A stretch of 64,000 bases of DNA from CALJFL01 sp047633055 (GCA_047633055.1 JBLIEI010000006.1:18643-82642); one strand, 5' to 3'. Shown: positions 24,481 to 33,791, counted from the stretch's first letter. Numbers and translations are program-made. Notes: generated by a model from the sequence alone, not told the origin.

Positions 24481-25590
24481 ATGGATCTGAATACAGTCGA
24501 CGAACTGATCAGTGATATCCGCCAGGGTCGAATGGTGGTGTTGCTTGACGATGACGCCGACAGCAATAACGAAGGTGTGGTGATGGTTGCCGCCGAGCAT
24601 TGCGATGCCAATCACATCAATTTTATGGCCAGGCAGGCCAGAGGTCTGGTGTGCCTGGCGCTGACCGAGGAGCGCTGCCGTCAACTGGACCTGCCACCGA
24701 TGGTGGAGGATGCTCGGGGTGAAAAATCCAATTTTACCCTGTCGATCGAGGCGATGGTGGGAATCGATACCGGCATTTCAGCAGTGGATAGGGCTTTGAC
24801 CGTGCAAGCTGCGGTAGCACCTCACGCGGTACCGGCAGATATTGTCCAGCCGGGTCATATATTTCCACTGACGGCGCTACCCGGCGGCGTACTGATGCGA
24901 GCGGGCCATACCGAGGCTGCTTCTGACTATGCCAGGCTCGCCGGCCTGCTGCCCGCTGCGGTTATCACCGATATTCTTACTCCCGACGGTGAAGTTGCTG
25001 ACGGCCCCGCGTTGGTGGAGTTTGCGACTCGGTATAAATTGAAAATGGGCACCATTGCTGACCTGATTCATTTTCGGGTACTTAACGAGCGCACTATTCG
25101 TCGTGTCAGAGAGGGTAAAGTCCAAACTGCGTATGGCGAGTTCCAGCTCACCGCCTATCGTGATCAAACGGCGGGAGAGGTTCATCTGGCGTTGTCGATG
25201 GGAACCATTTCTGCAGAACAACCTACTCCGGTTCGGGTTCATGTCGGCGCGACCTTGCGCGACCTGGTCCGCTCGGAGCTTGACGGGCAGGCATCCTGGA
25301 GCATGGATAGCTGCATGAAGGAGGTGGCTAAGCGCGGCCTGGGCGTTATTGTTTTGCTGGCTGGAAATGAGGGCGCAGACCAAATTCTGGCCAGTATCGA
25401 TTTGGCTCTGGGTGAGCAGTCAGCTGGTGGTGAGTTCGCCCCGGATACCTACACAAAAGTGGGCTTGGGCTCACAAATACTGCGCGATATCGGCGTCGGT
25501 AAAATCCACCTGATGGGTGCGCCAATCAAGTACAATGCGATTTCCGGTTTTGACCTGGAAGTGCTGGAATTTTTAAATCCGGGCCAGTAG
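24481..25590 (+). CDS. RibBX-type riboflavin protein with apparently dead DHBP-synthase site
   Basis: 369 residues: an N-terminal DHBP-synthase (RibB) domain (~1-200) and a C-terminal GTP-cyclohydrolase-II-like domain. The C-terminal half lacks the zinc cysteines and EGRGIGL motif of RibA, as is usual for the gammaproteobacterial RibBX form found at this operon position. What is odd is the N-terminal half. The catalytic loop that reads D-D-E-D-R-E-N-E-G-D in active enzymes reads D-D-A-D-S-N-N-E-G-V here, so the Arg, the metal-ligand Glu and the last Asp are gone, and VICE-type residues near 165 read VITD. The GHTEA histidine motif and fold blocks (GHIFPL, RARGLVCLALTEERC-like) remain. It is probably a pseudoenzyme or structural/regulatory partner; an active RibB should exist elsewhere. 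The gene is intact and in frame. Confidence 0.85.
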   Translation: MDLNTVDELISDIRQGRMVVLLDDDADSNNEGVVMVAAEHCDANHINFMARQARGLVCLALTEERCRQLDLPPMVEDARGEKSNFTLSIEAMVGIDTGISAVDRALTVQAAVAPHAVPADIVQPGHIFPLTALPGGVLMRAGHTEAASDYARLAGLLPAAVITDILTPDGEVADGPALVEFATRYKLKMGTIADLIHFRVLNERTIRRVREGKVQTAYGEFQLTAYRDQTAGEVHLALSMGTISAEQPTPVRVHVGATLRDLVRSELDGQASWSMDSCMKEVAKRGLGVIVLLAGNEGADQILASIDLALGEQSAGGEFAPDTYTKVGLGSQILRDIGVGKIHLMGAPIKYNAISGFDLEVLEFLNPGQ

Positions 25591-25622
25591 TCAGGCCGGA
25601 CGTAGAAAAAAGGAAAATAAAC

Positions 25623-26093
25623 ATGAGCGTAAAAATAATTGAAGGAGATTTCACCAGCGGTAATGGCAACTATGCCATCGTGGTGGGTCGATGGAACAGT
25701 TTCGTCGTTGAGCACTTGCTGGACGGCGCTCTGGATACGCTGCGCCGTCATGGTGTCACTGATGAGCAAGTGACAGTGGTTCGGGCGCCCGGGGCGTTTG
25801 AGATTCCGCTGGTGTGTAAAAAAGTGGCTGCCAAGGGCGGTGTCGATGCAATCATCGCATTGGGCGCCGTTATTCGCGGCGGTACGCCCCATTTTGAGTA
25901 CGTGTCGGGTGAGTGCACCAAAGGCATCTATCAGGTGGGAATGGATTACGAGCTGCCTGTGGCTTTCGGTGTGCTGACAGTCGATACCATAGAGCAGGCG
26001 ATTGAGCGTTCTGGCTCCAAGGCGGGTAATAAGGGTGAAGAAGCCGCCCTGTCTGCCCTCGAAATGGTTAGCCTGCTGGGCAAGATAGGCTGA
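25623..26093 (+). CDS. ribH: 6,7-dimethyl-8-ribityllumazine synthase
   Basis: Condenses DHBP with the aminopyrimidine from RibD to give lumazine, the substrate of RibE, and assembles as an icosahedral or decameric shell. The 156-residue protein has IVVGRWNSFVVEHLLDGAL, RAPGAFEIPLVCK and the active-site region GAVIRGGTPHFEYVSGECT. ATG has a purine-rich leader (AAAAAGGAAAA). The nusB start follows its stop by two bases. Confidence 0.97.
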   Translation: MSVKIIEGDFTSGNGNYAIVVGRWNSFVVEHLLDGALDTLRRHGVTDEQVTVVRAPGAFEIPLVCKKVAAKGGVDAIIALGAVIRGGTPHFEYVSGECTKGIYQVGMDYELPVAFGVLTVDTIEQAIERSGSKAGNKGEEAALSALEMVSLLGKIG

Positions 26094-26095
26094 AA

Positions 26096-26557
26096 GTGAC
26101 TAGAGTGGCAAAAGTCCAACACAATACTCTCGCTGCCGAACGCCGCAAGGCGCGGCATTACGGTATGCAGGCGCTGTATCAGTGGCACATGGCCGGCGCC
26201 TCGCTGTCGGTGATTGAGACGGAATTTCGCGATGACTATGATTTTGCGCACGTCGACCTGGAATATTTCCAAGCGTTGCTGCACGAAATCCCCGGCTGCG
26301 TAGATCAGCTGGAAGCCCGCCTCAGCCCATTGTTGGATCGCCGTCTGGATGACCTTGATCCCATCGAGCGGACTCTGCTGCGTATGGGCTGCTGGGAGCT
26401 TGCCGAGCGGTTGGACGTACCCTACAAAGTGGTGATTAATGAGGCCATAGCGCTGGCCAAGAAATTTGGCGCCACCGACAGCCATAAATATGTGAACGGC
26501 GTGCTCGACAAGGTCGCCCGAGAATTGCGTAAGGTCGAAATCGAAGCAGCGTCCTGA
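26096..26557 (+). CDS. nusB: transcription antitermination factor NusB
   Basis: NusB with S10 binds boxA RNA during rRNA transcription antitermination. The 153-residue helical protein has ERRKARHYGMQALYQWHMAG, DPIERTLLRMGCWELAERLDVPYKVVINEAIALAKKFG and KYVNGVLDKVARELR, the family core. Start GTG at 26096, two bases after the ribH stop; GTG at 26105 is an alternative. thiL begins six bases downstream. Confidence 0.95.
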   Translation: MTRVAKVQHNTLAAERRKARHYGMQALYQWHMAGASLSVIETEFRDDYDFAHVDLEYFQALLHEIPGCVDQLEARLSPLLDRRLDDLDPIERTLLRMGCWELAERLDVPYKVVINEAIALAKKFGATDSHKYVNGVLDKVARELRKVEIEAAS

Positions 26558-26562
26558 AAGCC

Positions 26563-27486
26563 GTGGATGAATTTGCTCTAATCTACCGATATTTCTCGGC
26601 ATTGGGCCGCGGCGAGGCCGTTGATCTGGGCGTAGGCGACGACTGTGCCTTGCTGAGGCTCAACGCTGGCGAACGGCTAGCTACCTCTGTGGACACGATG
26701 GTAGAGGGTGTTCATTTTCCCGCTGAAGCATTTCCTGAAGATATTGGTTTTCGAGCAGTGGCAGTGGCGGTCAGTGATCTGGCGGCTATGGGCGCCAGGC
26801 CAATTGGTATGACCCTGGCCTTAACGCTGCCCGAACCTGATGAATTCTGGTTGCACGCCTTCAGTGAAGGGGTGAGTGCGGCGGTGTCTGGATTTTCCCT
26901 GCCGTTAGTCGGGGGTGATACCACCTGCGGGCCACTCACCATTACCGTTCAGGTATTGGGTGCGCTGGCTCTGGATACGGCATTGCTGCGCAGCGGCGCT
27001 AGTCCTGGAGACAGCGTATACGTCTCGGGAACCCTGGGTGATGCTGCAGCCGGTTTGGCTATTCTTCAGGACCGATTGCAGCCCGCGACGGCTGTGCATG
27101 GCGAGTATCTTTTACAACGATTTTATCGACCGCAGCCCCCATTATCCTTGGGTTTGAAGTTAGCGGATATTGCGACAGCGGCTATTGATATCTCAGACGG
27201 TTTACTCGCCGATGCGGGCCATATGGCGGCTGCTAGCGGGGTGCAGATCGTCGTGGACTCTGCCGCGATACCGCTTTCTGATGCACTCAAATCCTGCCCC
27301 GACCCTGAAAAAGCGCTGGCTTGGGCGCTGACAGGTGGGGATGATTATGAGCTATGTTTTTGTCTACCACCCGGGGTGGCGGCGCCTGCTGGCGTCACCC
27401 GTATTGGGAACGTTATCGCCGGTGAAGGGGTCAGTTGCGACCGCAGCCCGGGAGAGACTGCCGGATATCGACATTTTGATGTTTAA
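26563..27486 (+). CDS. thiL: thiamine-monophosphate kinase
   Basis: ThiL phosphorylates thiamine monophosphate to thiamine diphosphate. The 307-residue protein shows the PurM/ThiL fold signatures: DEFALIYRYF, GVGDDCALL, SVDTMVEGVHF, AVAVSDLAAMGARPIGMTLAL, VGGDTTCGPLTITVQVLG, DISDGLLADAGHMA and TGGDDYELCF. Start GTG at 26563, preceded by GAAAGCC. It is tightly packed between nusB and pgpA, as in E. coli and Pseudomonas. Confidence 0.96.
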   Translation: MDEFALIYRYFSALGRGEAVDLGVGDDCALLRLNAGERLATSVDTMVEGVHFPAEAFPEDIGFRAVAVAVSDLAAMGARPIGMTLALTLPEPDEFWLHAFSEGVSAAVSGFSLPLVGGDTTCGPLTITVQVLGALALDTALLRSGASPGDSVYVSGTLGDAAAGLAILQDRLQPATAVHGEYLLQRFYRPQPPLSLGLKLADIATAAIDISDGLLADAGHMAAASGVQIVVDSAAIPLSDALKSCPDPEKALAWALTGGDDYELCFCLPPGVAAPAGVTRIGNVIAGEGVSCDRSPGETAGYRHFDV

Positions 27487-27564
27487 CCAAAATCTGGTCA
27501 TGGGTTGCTTACATCCAGGTCCTTTACCTCTACACTCGTAGTTTGTAACAGTCGCGGAGTCGGG

Positions 27565-28083
27565 ATGAATTCGGACCCAACGCAAGATGAACCGCTAGAG
27601 CTCGCCGGCGCGGCTTCACCGCGCGTATTTAGAGACCCGATCCAGTTTCTCGCGTTTGGCTTTGGCAGCGGTCTGTCTCCCAAAGGACCCGGAACCGCTG
27701 GTACTTTGGTTGCAGTTCCGCTCTATCTCCTGCTCAGCGACCTGAACCTAGTGACTTACACTGCTCTGGTGCTGATTGCTTTTGGCATTGGAATCTACCT
27801 GTGTGGCGCGGCAAGCCGAACGTTGGGAGTGCACGACCACCCCGGGATCGTTTGGGATGAATTCGTCGGCTTCTGGATTACCATGTGGGCAGTACCGCCT
27901 ACAGCAACTTGGGTGGTCATTGGCTTTATCGTATTTCGGATACTGGATATCGCTAAGCCCTGGCCCATTAGCTCACTGGATAAGAACGTTCACGGCGGGC
28001 TAGGAATTATGATCGACGATGTGGTTGCAGGGATTTTGGCGTGTGGCGTGCTGCACCTGGCGATCAGGTTGGTTGGGGCGTAG
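27565..28083 (+). CDS. pgpA: phosphatidylglycerophosphatase A
   Basis: PgpA dephosphorylates phosphatidylglycerol phosphate in the inner membrane. Starting at ATG 27565 (GGAG upstream) the protein has 172 residues with QFLAFGFGSGLSPKGPGTAGTL, the HDHPGIVWDEFVGFWITM core and KPWPISSLDKNVHGGLGIMIDDVVAGI, plus several hydrophobic helices. The frame is open to 27505, but that segment overlaps a poorly coding stretch. Final gene of the nrdR-to-pgpA run. Confidence 0.93.
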   Translation: MNSDPTQDEPLELAGAASPRVFRDPIQFLAFGFGSGLSPKGPGTAGTLVAVPLYLLLSDLNLVTYTALVLIAFGIGIYLCGAASRTLGVHDHPGIVWDEFVGFWITMWAVPPTATWVVIGFIVFRILDIAKPWPISSLDKNVHGGLGIMIDDVVAGILACGVLHLAIRLVGA

Positions 28084-28147
28084 AGAGCAAAGCGCAGGGA
28101 CACTCAGGGAAACGGAAATCAAGGCATTTGGCGTTAAGGAGAGTGCA

Positions 28148-28783
28148 GTGAAGTATTGGTGTTGTGCGCTACTGATGATAATTTCTGGCCAGCTGGTTGC
28201 TCAGGGAGCTGGCTTACAGGTGCAGGCGCTGCTGCCAAATACAGCCGTCGTAAAAATTGATGGTCGACAGTACACCCTGCGCGCGGGCGATACTGAGGCC
28301 GGGGTCAAATTGATATCTGCCGATTCCCGCCAGGCAATTTTCGAGATCGATGGCACCCGTCATGCCCTTGGGGTTTCCCAGCACATTGGTAGTCATTTTA
28401 GTGCACCTGAGAAGCGAGAGGTCACTATCAGGCGTGACGACCGGTTGCAGTACCTAACAAAAGCGAATCTCAACGGTGTATCCATGGACGTGCTGGTAGA
28501 CACAGGCGCAAACCTGGTGGCGATGAGCGCTGAGCATGCCGTCCGTATTGGGATTGATTATGAGGCAGGGGTGGAGTCCGCGGTGGAGACTGCCGGTGGC
28601 CTTAACGACGCCTGGCTTATTAAGTTGAGATCCGTAGAGGTAGGCGGTATCAAGGTGGAAAATGTCGAGGCCACCGTGATTGACGGCGACTACCCTACCA
28701 TTGTGCTGCTGGGTATGAGTTACTTAAGGCACGTGGAAATGCGGGAAAGTGGGGGAATTTTGTCCCTGTCCAGGGATTGGTGA
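28148..28783 (+). CDS. periplasmic retroviral-type (clan AA) aspartic protease-like protein
   Basis: With start GTG at 28148 (AAGGAGAG upstream) the 211-residue protein begins with a signal peptide (KYWCCALLMIISGQLVAQG). After an N-terminal domain of ~90 residues comes a single pepsin-like half-domain with the catalytic VDTGANLVAMS (D118), the mid-domain VEATVIDGDYPTIVLLGMSYLRH and a flap-like segment, as in the TIGR02281 clan AA family. Such proteins presumably act as homodimers outside the cytoplasm; substrates are unknown. The gene follows pgpA with a 64-base gap and is convergent with ispA. Confidence 0.8.
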   Translation: MKYWCCALLMIISGQLVAQGAGLQVQALLPNTAVVKIDGRQYTLRAGDTEAGVKLISADSRQAIFEIDGTRHALGVSQHIGSHFSAPEKREVTIRRDDRLQYLTKANLNGVSMDVLVDTGANLVAMSAEHAVRIGIDYEAGVESAVETAGGLNDAWLIKLRSVEVGGIKVENVEATVIDGDYPTIVLLGMSYLRHVEMRESGGILSLSRDW

Positions 28784-28839
28784 GATGCCCGTGCAGATAA
28801 TTCGGTGATGGGTGCGGCCTAGCGGGGTGAAGGCAGCTG

Positions 28840-29739
28840 CTAGTGGTCTCGCTCAACGATATACCGTGCGATGTCCTGCAGGTGATTGGCTGATTCACCG
28901 AAGCCGACAAGCGACGTGAGTGCTGCTTCTAACAGGCGCTGAGCCTCGGCTTTGGCGCCCTCCAAGCCCATCAATTTAACGTACGTCGGCTTATTTGCCT
29001 CTGCATCCTTGCCCTGGGTCTTGCCGAGGGTCTTAGAATCGCCTTCCACATCCAAAATGTCGTCCACCACTTGGAATGCCAAGCCGATATGAGTGCCAAA
29101 CTCGTTCAGCGCAGCCAATTGTGAGTCGCTCGCGTTGGCAGCGATGCCTCCCAGCGCAAGGGATGCCCGAATCAAGGCTCCCGTTTTCATTGAGTGCATT
29201 GCCTGCAACTCTTCGAGGGTCATGTCAGAGTCGGTGGCCTGAATGTCGATGTGCTGGCCACCTACCATGCCCTCAAAGCCGGCTGCCGCCGACAGAGCTT
29301 TGATCATTTTGACCTTCTGGCCATCCGAGAGATCCGGTGCATCGGCAATAAGTTCAAAAGCCCTCGCCTGTAGTCCGTCGCCCACTAAAATGGCCGTGGC
29401 CTCGTCGAAAGCCTTGTGGAGACTCGGTTTGCCACGACGAAAGTCGTCGTCATCCATGGCGGGGAGGTCGTCGTGGATTAGGGAGTAGGTGTGGATTAGT
29501 TCTATGGCGCCATAAAGATAATTAAGAGCTGTTGGAGGCGTATCTTCGTTGACGATTAACGAGGCAGCGTGGAGCAGTAGCGGCCTAATGTGCTTTCCGC
29601 CCACCGACAATGCGTAGTTGTGAGCCTCGGTCAGGTCTAAATGAGTTCTAACGGGTGTCGACGGCGGGCGGGTCAGCGATCGCAGTGCAAGATCAACGCG
29701 CGCACGGTTCACCTCCAAGAACTCGCGGCGATCAGTCAC
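28840..29739 (-). CDS. ispA: farnesyl diphosphate synthase
   Basis: IspA condenses IPP with DMAPP and GPP to FPP for quinones, undecaprenyl phosphate and other isoprenoids. Using the GTG at 29739 the protein has 299 residues. Both Asp-rich metal motifs are present: first LIHDDLPAMDDDDFRRGKPS, second FQVVDDILDVEGDSKTLGK, plus GGKHIRPLLL and the GQHIDIQ block. The GTG lies inside the end of xseB (overlap), so translation is coupled. dxs, which usually follows, is instead at 46311-48233. Confidence 0.94.
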   Translation of the reverse strand: MTDRREFLEVNRARVDLALRSLTRPPSTPVRTHLDLTEAHNYALSVGGKHIRPLLLHAASLIVNEDTPPTALNYLYGAIELIHTYSLIHDDLPAMDDDDFRRGKPSLHKAFDEATAILVGDGLQARAFELIADAPDLSDGQKVKMIKALSAAAGFEGMVGGQHIDIQATDSDMTLEELQAMHSMKTGALIRASLALGGIAANASDSQLAALNEFGTHIGLAFQVVDDILDVEGDSKTLGKTQGKDAEANKPTYVKLMGLEGAKAEAQRLLEAALTSLVGFGESANHLQDIARYIVERDH

Positions 29740-29992
29740 CACCGCTCTCTGACTCCGCCAGATTGGTAGACACAACCTGCCCGCCGCGCTCTACAAGTAC
29801 GCTGACCCGCTGCTCGGCCGCCGACAGTAGATCCTGCGATTCTCGCAAGAGTTTGATGCCCTCTTCGAAGCCTGCAAGGGAGTCGTCGAGACTTTGGTCC
29901 TGGCCCTCGAGGTTGGCGATGATGGACTCGAGCCTTACTATTGAGGATTCCAGCGTATTCGGGGTATTAGGCTTTACGTGCTTTTTTGGCAT
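29732..29992 (-). CDS. xseB: exodeoxyribonuclease VII small subunit
   Basis: The 86-residue protein has the XseB helical hairpin: LESSIVRLESIIANLEGQDQ, then SLAGFEEGIKLLRESQDLLS and AAEQRVSVLVE. It associates in several copies with XseA to form the single-strand exonuclease. An 8-base overlap with ispA shows the usual xseB-ispA coupling. Confidence 0.93.
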   Translation of the reverse strand: MPKKHVKPNTPNTLESSIVRLESIIANLEGQDQSLDDSLAGFEEGIKLLRESQDLLSAAEQRVSVLVERGGQVVSTNLAESESGGD

Positions 29993-30391
29993 TTGAGTAC
30001 TTTTTGATGTCTGAGGAGATTTTAGGAAGTATACAAGGCCCAGTGTCTCGTGGAGGTGGTCGCAGGAAGTTTATTTGCGTCAAAGCGCCAGACTGGCTGG
30101 AGCGATATTGGCTAGTTGAAGTGCTGCGACTGACCCTAGGGGAACAAAGTAACTCGTTGCTACTTCGAAAAGTGCAGATGTATTCCAAACTCTAGCACGT
30201 CCATCGGAGATACTGCCTAGCGGGAGAGTCCTGTAATCTCCATTTTTAACCGCAGTTAAAAGTGGAAGGCCAAGCAGCTAGTGACAAATTCTGAATCGGT
30301 GTTTCACTGCAATCTAAACTGGGAATAACCCAAAGATATGTTTGGAATTCCGCAGGCAGTCTCGCTCTTTATCGAATTTACCATAGCCGCG
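29993..30391. other. intergenic region, left edge of the glycan island
   Basis: About 400 bases upstream of xseB. A short plus-strand ORF (30007-30195) has no recognisable similarity or ribosome binding site. I see no strong hairpin, direct repeat or attachment site. The xseB-ispA promoter should be at its left end. Confidence 0.4.
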
Positions 30392-30640
30392 CTAATTTGG
30401 ATGAGGTGCAAAAGAATCTACCCGCTCAAAATTTTCTCCGTGTACCAAACTCTCATTAATGAGTGCTCCATCGAACTGCCCATCTGCTGAGTCAAAGTCA
30501 TATGCATCAATTCCTTGCTCATCAATGTCAAAAACTCCCTTTGCGGGTCTCTGCGTCTGCTGGGGTAAAGCACAGCTATAAACCCTGTTTTTAAGCAGGG
30601 ACTTGATCAGCGAGGACGTATAGCCTTCGGTACCGTCTAT
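30392..30640 (-). pseudogene. coding-like remnant of unknown family downstream of the flippase fragment
   Basis: A minus-strand frame without a good start codon runs to TAG at 30392-30394. It reads as protein: DGTEGYTSSLIKSLLKNRVY, then RPAKGVFDIDEQGIDAYDFD and FDGALINESLVHGENFERVD, ending SFAPHPN. The acidic, non-repetitive composition looks like a real C-terminus. It begins where the flippase frame hits its stop and is in a different frame. I do not recognise the family. It may be a gene tail brought next to the flippase by a deletion. Confidence 0.35.
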
Positions 30641-31581
30641 ATTTGTACCACCTCGGGTGCAAAAAAAGCCAGGCCCACATACAGCGGCGCATTGGTCGAA
30701 GCGACCATATTCAAAGATTTCAGATAAATCTCACGCACGCTGGTCACATCCGTCTGCACTTTCGCCATCAGAGGGAAGCCTGGTCGCGTGACAATCGGGT
30801 TAACCATTCCTTGTATTTGAAACACGATTTGCCTTGGTAGGCTATACAGTCCGAGCGCCGCTGTATCCACTATGCGTCCACCGAGTACTAGATCGATATT
30901 CCGATTAAATTCGTTAACTAGATCATTTGCAACGAGTGAGCTTCCGAAGCCAAGGTAGCTGCGCACTTCTGCCAACCGAAACTGCCACCGCGGCCGCCAC
31001 CCGTCGGCCAAAAATACCCATGCTAAGAAGGTGCCACCAAGTGCACTAATCATCGAGCCGGCGAGTAATGCATAGACGCCCCACCCCGCCCATGCGGCTG
31101 TGATGGCGGCTGTAAAGCCAAGCAGCGTGGCGACTATTTCCGACAACACGAGGGGGCGAAAGTGTAGGGCTTTTTCAGCATTGATTCGTATTTGCTGCCC
31201 CAAAGCGTTGATGACAAGGGTGAAGGCTGCAAGCATGAGCAGCGGCGTCAGTCTCTCGTCGCCAAACCAATACGCCAGTGTGGAGCTGAACGCGAGCACC
31301 AGTAGGCTCAGCACCGCGCTTGTGCCTACAGTCAGCCGAAAAAAACTCGACCGTTCCAATTCGGTGACATTTTGCCGTTGTATATATGCCCTGTTAACGC
31401 CCATGTCTGCAAACATGTTCGCAAAGCCTGGCACCACGGTCACTATGGCCATCAACCCGCAGTCTGATGGGGCGAGCAGGCGAGCCAACACAGCCAGTTG
31501 AGCCAGTTGCATCAGCGCACGAGCACCGGCAGCCGCTGAAGTCCAGCGCACCGCAGAAAAAGTCTTATGCTTTAGACTCAT
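30637..31581 (-). pseudogene. truncated oligosaccharide flippase (Wzx / MOP superfamily)
   Basis: The N-terminal 314 residues of a polysaccharide flippase: MSLKHKTFSAVRWTSAAAGA, LARLLAPSDCGLMAIVTVV, DMGVNRAYIQRQ and the typical series of membrane helices to FNRNIDLVLGGR and GLYSLPRQIVFQ. Family members have about 480 residues; this frame stops after FFAPEVVQI, so around 160 residues (about four helices) are missing. A TAG follows in frame, and the downstream DNA has another coding-like frame. Function is likely lost. It would have moved lipid-linked O-units across the inner membrane. Confidence 0.8.
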
Positions 31582-31594
31582 TCTTTATTGGAGG

Positions 31595-32155
31595 TCACTG
31601 AGTAGCCTTCTGATTCAAACACAAAAATTGCAGCAACAGTGCCTTGATTGCCAAGTTCAGTCGCATGGGGCTACGACTAAAGCGCTCACTGTAATAATTG
31701 AACTTCAATAGCCACATGCTGAAAAACCCACACAGCGGCTCTATGCCTAGATCTACAAAGGCAACCTTGCTAAGTAAGCGCTTAAGAGAAGGTGGGGTAA
31801 AACGGAAAAAGGCATACGGCGCGTCGTATATCCAGTATGGCATTGGCACCTGCGACATGATGAGTCCATCAGGCGTCAGGATGCGGATTAATTTATTGAG
31901 TATGGTTTTTGGTTCGTACAAAGTTGGCCATGAAAAACATTGGCACAAACTGCCGTCAACGTTTGATTTTATAGGTAATCGCTTTTTAAAATAAGAGTTT
32001 ACATTGACCTTGGTCTCGTGGTGGTAACCACTCCGGTCCATCGCAGTGTATGAATCACCGCGCTGTAAAAATAAATCTTTGTAAGAAGATTCGCTCGATC
32101 CTAAATCGTAGGGGTTACTTTTGTGTAGAGGAGTAAATTTTTTCAGGGTAAAGTC
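31595..32155 (-). pseudogene. decayed SAM-dependent methyltransferase gene (island remnant 1)
   Basis: The C-terminal two thirds of a class I methyltransferase are legible: MDRSGYHHETKVNVNSYFKK, KTILNKLIRILTPDGLIMSQ, VPMPYWIYDAPYAFFRFTPP and SLKRLLSKVAFVDLGIEPL. The open frame extends upstream without a start codon (LHKSNPYDLGSSESSYKDLF then QRGDSYTA). The expected SAM-binding G-x-G-x-G segment is missing, and the stretch before EPKTIL (CQCFSWPTLY) departs from the expected LCTQVLEHV-like sequence, suggesting local frameshifts. It belongs to the same minus-strand set of dead glycan genes. Confidence 0.65.
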
Positions 32156-32211
32156 GGAAATTTGACAAGCAAATCAATTATAGTCGAAGCGAGTTATAGG
32201 GTTCTGGCTAA

Positions 32212-32812
32212 TCATAAATATCCTCGAAGATGGCAGTGCCATAATGTTTTTATCATGTTCCCGATTTGTACATCATTATTATATCGCACCACATTGTGTC
32301 GCCAAAGTGCGGGTTGCTGGATTCCTGGCCAACAATGTACTCGAAAATTCACCGAAGCGCGCCTCGCGAATGCGCTATTCATGCGCATCATCCAGAATAA
32401 CCGAATATCATCGGCACTAAAGCAGAGCTCAGTAAACAAATCGATATTCAGGACATCACTATGAAATATTTTCGGAGGATACAAAACACCACCAACGCTA
32501 GTTTGGAAGGTTAGTGGAGTAGCGTGAAATTCCAGCGGATCGGATATCCATTTATCATATGGTAAAGGAACGCGATTGAGTCCCAATCGAATTCTGTGTG
32601 CTCGCTGGCAGATGACATCTCGTGGATTTGAGGAGCTGCTATCAACGAGGTTCTTCAGCCATGACGCTCCGTAATAAATGTCATCATCTGCTGTGACGAT
32701 ATAACAATCGGCATACCTCTCGAGCGTTGGAATTATTTTTTTAAATAATAGAAGATCATCGCAAAAATGGATTATCAGACCGGCGGAAATGGAAGAAAAG
32801 TGAGACCTTTAG
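32212..32812 (-). pseudogene. N-terminally truncated glycosyltransferase remnant
   Basis: A minus-strand frame reads FCDDLLLFKKIIPTLERYAD, CYIVTADDDIYYGASWLKNL (a GT-A-like DDD motif), then KWISDPLEFHATPLTFQTSV, GGVLYPPKIFHSDVLNIDLF and ADDIRLFWMMRMN. The GGVLYPP...HPDVL...ADDIWLFWM pattern is familiar from polysaccharide-cluster glycosyltransferases. The first ~60 residues of such a protein are missing: a TAA lies at about 32812 and no start codon or ribosome binding site is present upstream. Probably not functional. Confidence 0.6.
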
Positions 32813-32829
32813 TGCAAGAAGTGTCGGTA

Positions 32830-33365
32830 TTATGCTGACTTCCAGTCTGTTTCGGGTCTCTCGATAAACGCGGAAAGAATATTTTTTTGACGAGGCATAA
32901 GTTCGCTCATGAAAGGCGTAATTTCGTGCCAAATAGTAGATGTAAGCAAGTGGATCTCATCTGGAAATGTCATCCTTTTCCGGGTGCAAAAAGATGTAAA
33001 ACTCCGAGCATGTACTATGCTCGTTATCATTCTTAATATGTTGATGATTGCCGATTTTTTTCTATCCGAGTGAGACAAAAACATAATGACAAGCTTGCTG
33101 GAGCTCTCAAAAAGCGTATCCATGTAGCTGAAATATACGGAATACTCGGTAAGATGATATGTAACATCTAATGAAATTTTCAGGCCAGCTTTCTCTTCCC
33201 TATAAGCGCCTAGCGACCTGAATTTTTTTGATCAGTCACGTGTCAGCATATTGTGGCAGAGTTCGATTGCCTTCTCGCCAACATCAAAACATAGGTATGA
33301 ACTATAATTTGACAAGGTTAACTTATTACCACAACCAAGCTCGATGACCGTCTTAATGCCATGAT
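32830..33365 (-). pseudogene. decayed SAM-dependent methyltransferase gene (island remnant 2)
   Basis: On the minus strand HGIKTVIELGCGNKLTLSNY gives a SAM-binding motif, followed by YLCFDVGEKAIELCHNMLTRD. A TGA near 33232 interrupts the frame, which then continues SLGAYREEKAGLKISLDVTY, HLTEYSVYFSYMDTLFESSS and KLVIMFLSHSD. The order motif I, acidic motif II, SLDVIYHL-like motif IV and FESSNKFVI-like strand is that of a small sugar-cluster methyltransferase. The last ~60 residues no longer look like the family. The in-frame stop and missing start make it a pseudogene. Confidence 0.65.
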
Positions 33366-33791
33366 TTTAGTAACTCCTCTCACTTGGTAGCCCTGAAGCT
33401 GGTGTCCGAGAGACGATGATCATTTGTCGATGGGTGCAGCGGTGATTTAACTTCCGGGCAACCACTGCAGAGGGGGGGCAGTAGCTCATTGGACTTCCCG
33501 CGGTATACATGACGTTTCACAGCCTCATTTGGAGGTGGACTCAAACGGCCTTGCGCTAACACTGTCCAGTCCGCTAAATCTCTTGTTTTATAGGTACTCT
33601 TTCTAGAGCGCTATTTTCTATCAGCTAAGAATGGCCGAGAATTGTCTAATCGGCGGTGGGAATTCCATGCAAGGCTGAAAGGTGTCTAGTAAATCTTCAG
33701 GAGCCCAGCATAGGTTAAGTTTTCCTAGCCCAGGTTTTTTTAAATGGGTACAAGTTTCGGCGCTGACTAAACCTCGCACTAAAAAAGTAAA
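33366..33791. other. unresolved spacer among island remnants
   Basis: About 420 bases. A 60-codon minus-strand ORF (33380-33562; SPPPNEAVKRHVYRGKSNEL...) has no recognisable motif and no ribosome binding site. The 5' end of remnant 2 is probably just left of 33370. No repeat or insertion sequence is evident. Confidence 0.35.

Noticed and set aside
30560..30600. CCCTG...CAGGG hairpin with an internal T-run as a terminator.
   Set aside because: The T-run is in the loop rather than after the stem, so it does not fit an intrinsic terminator.
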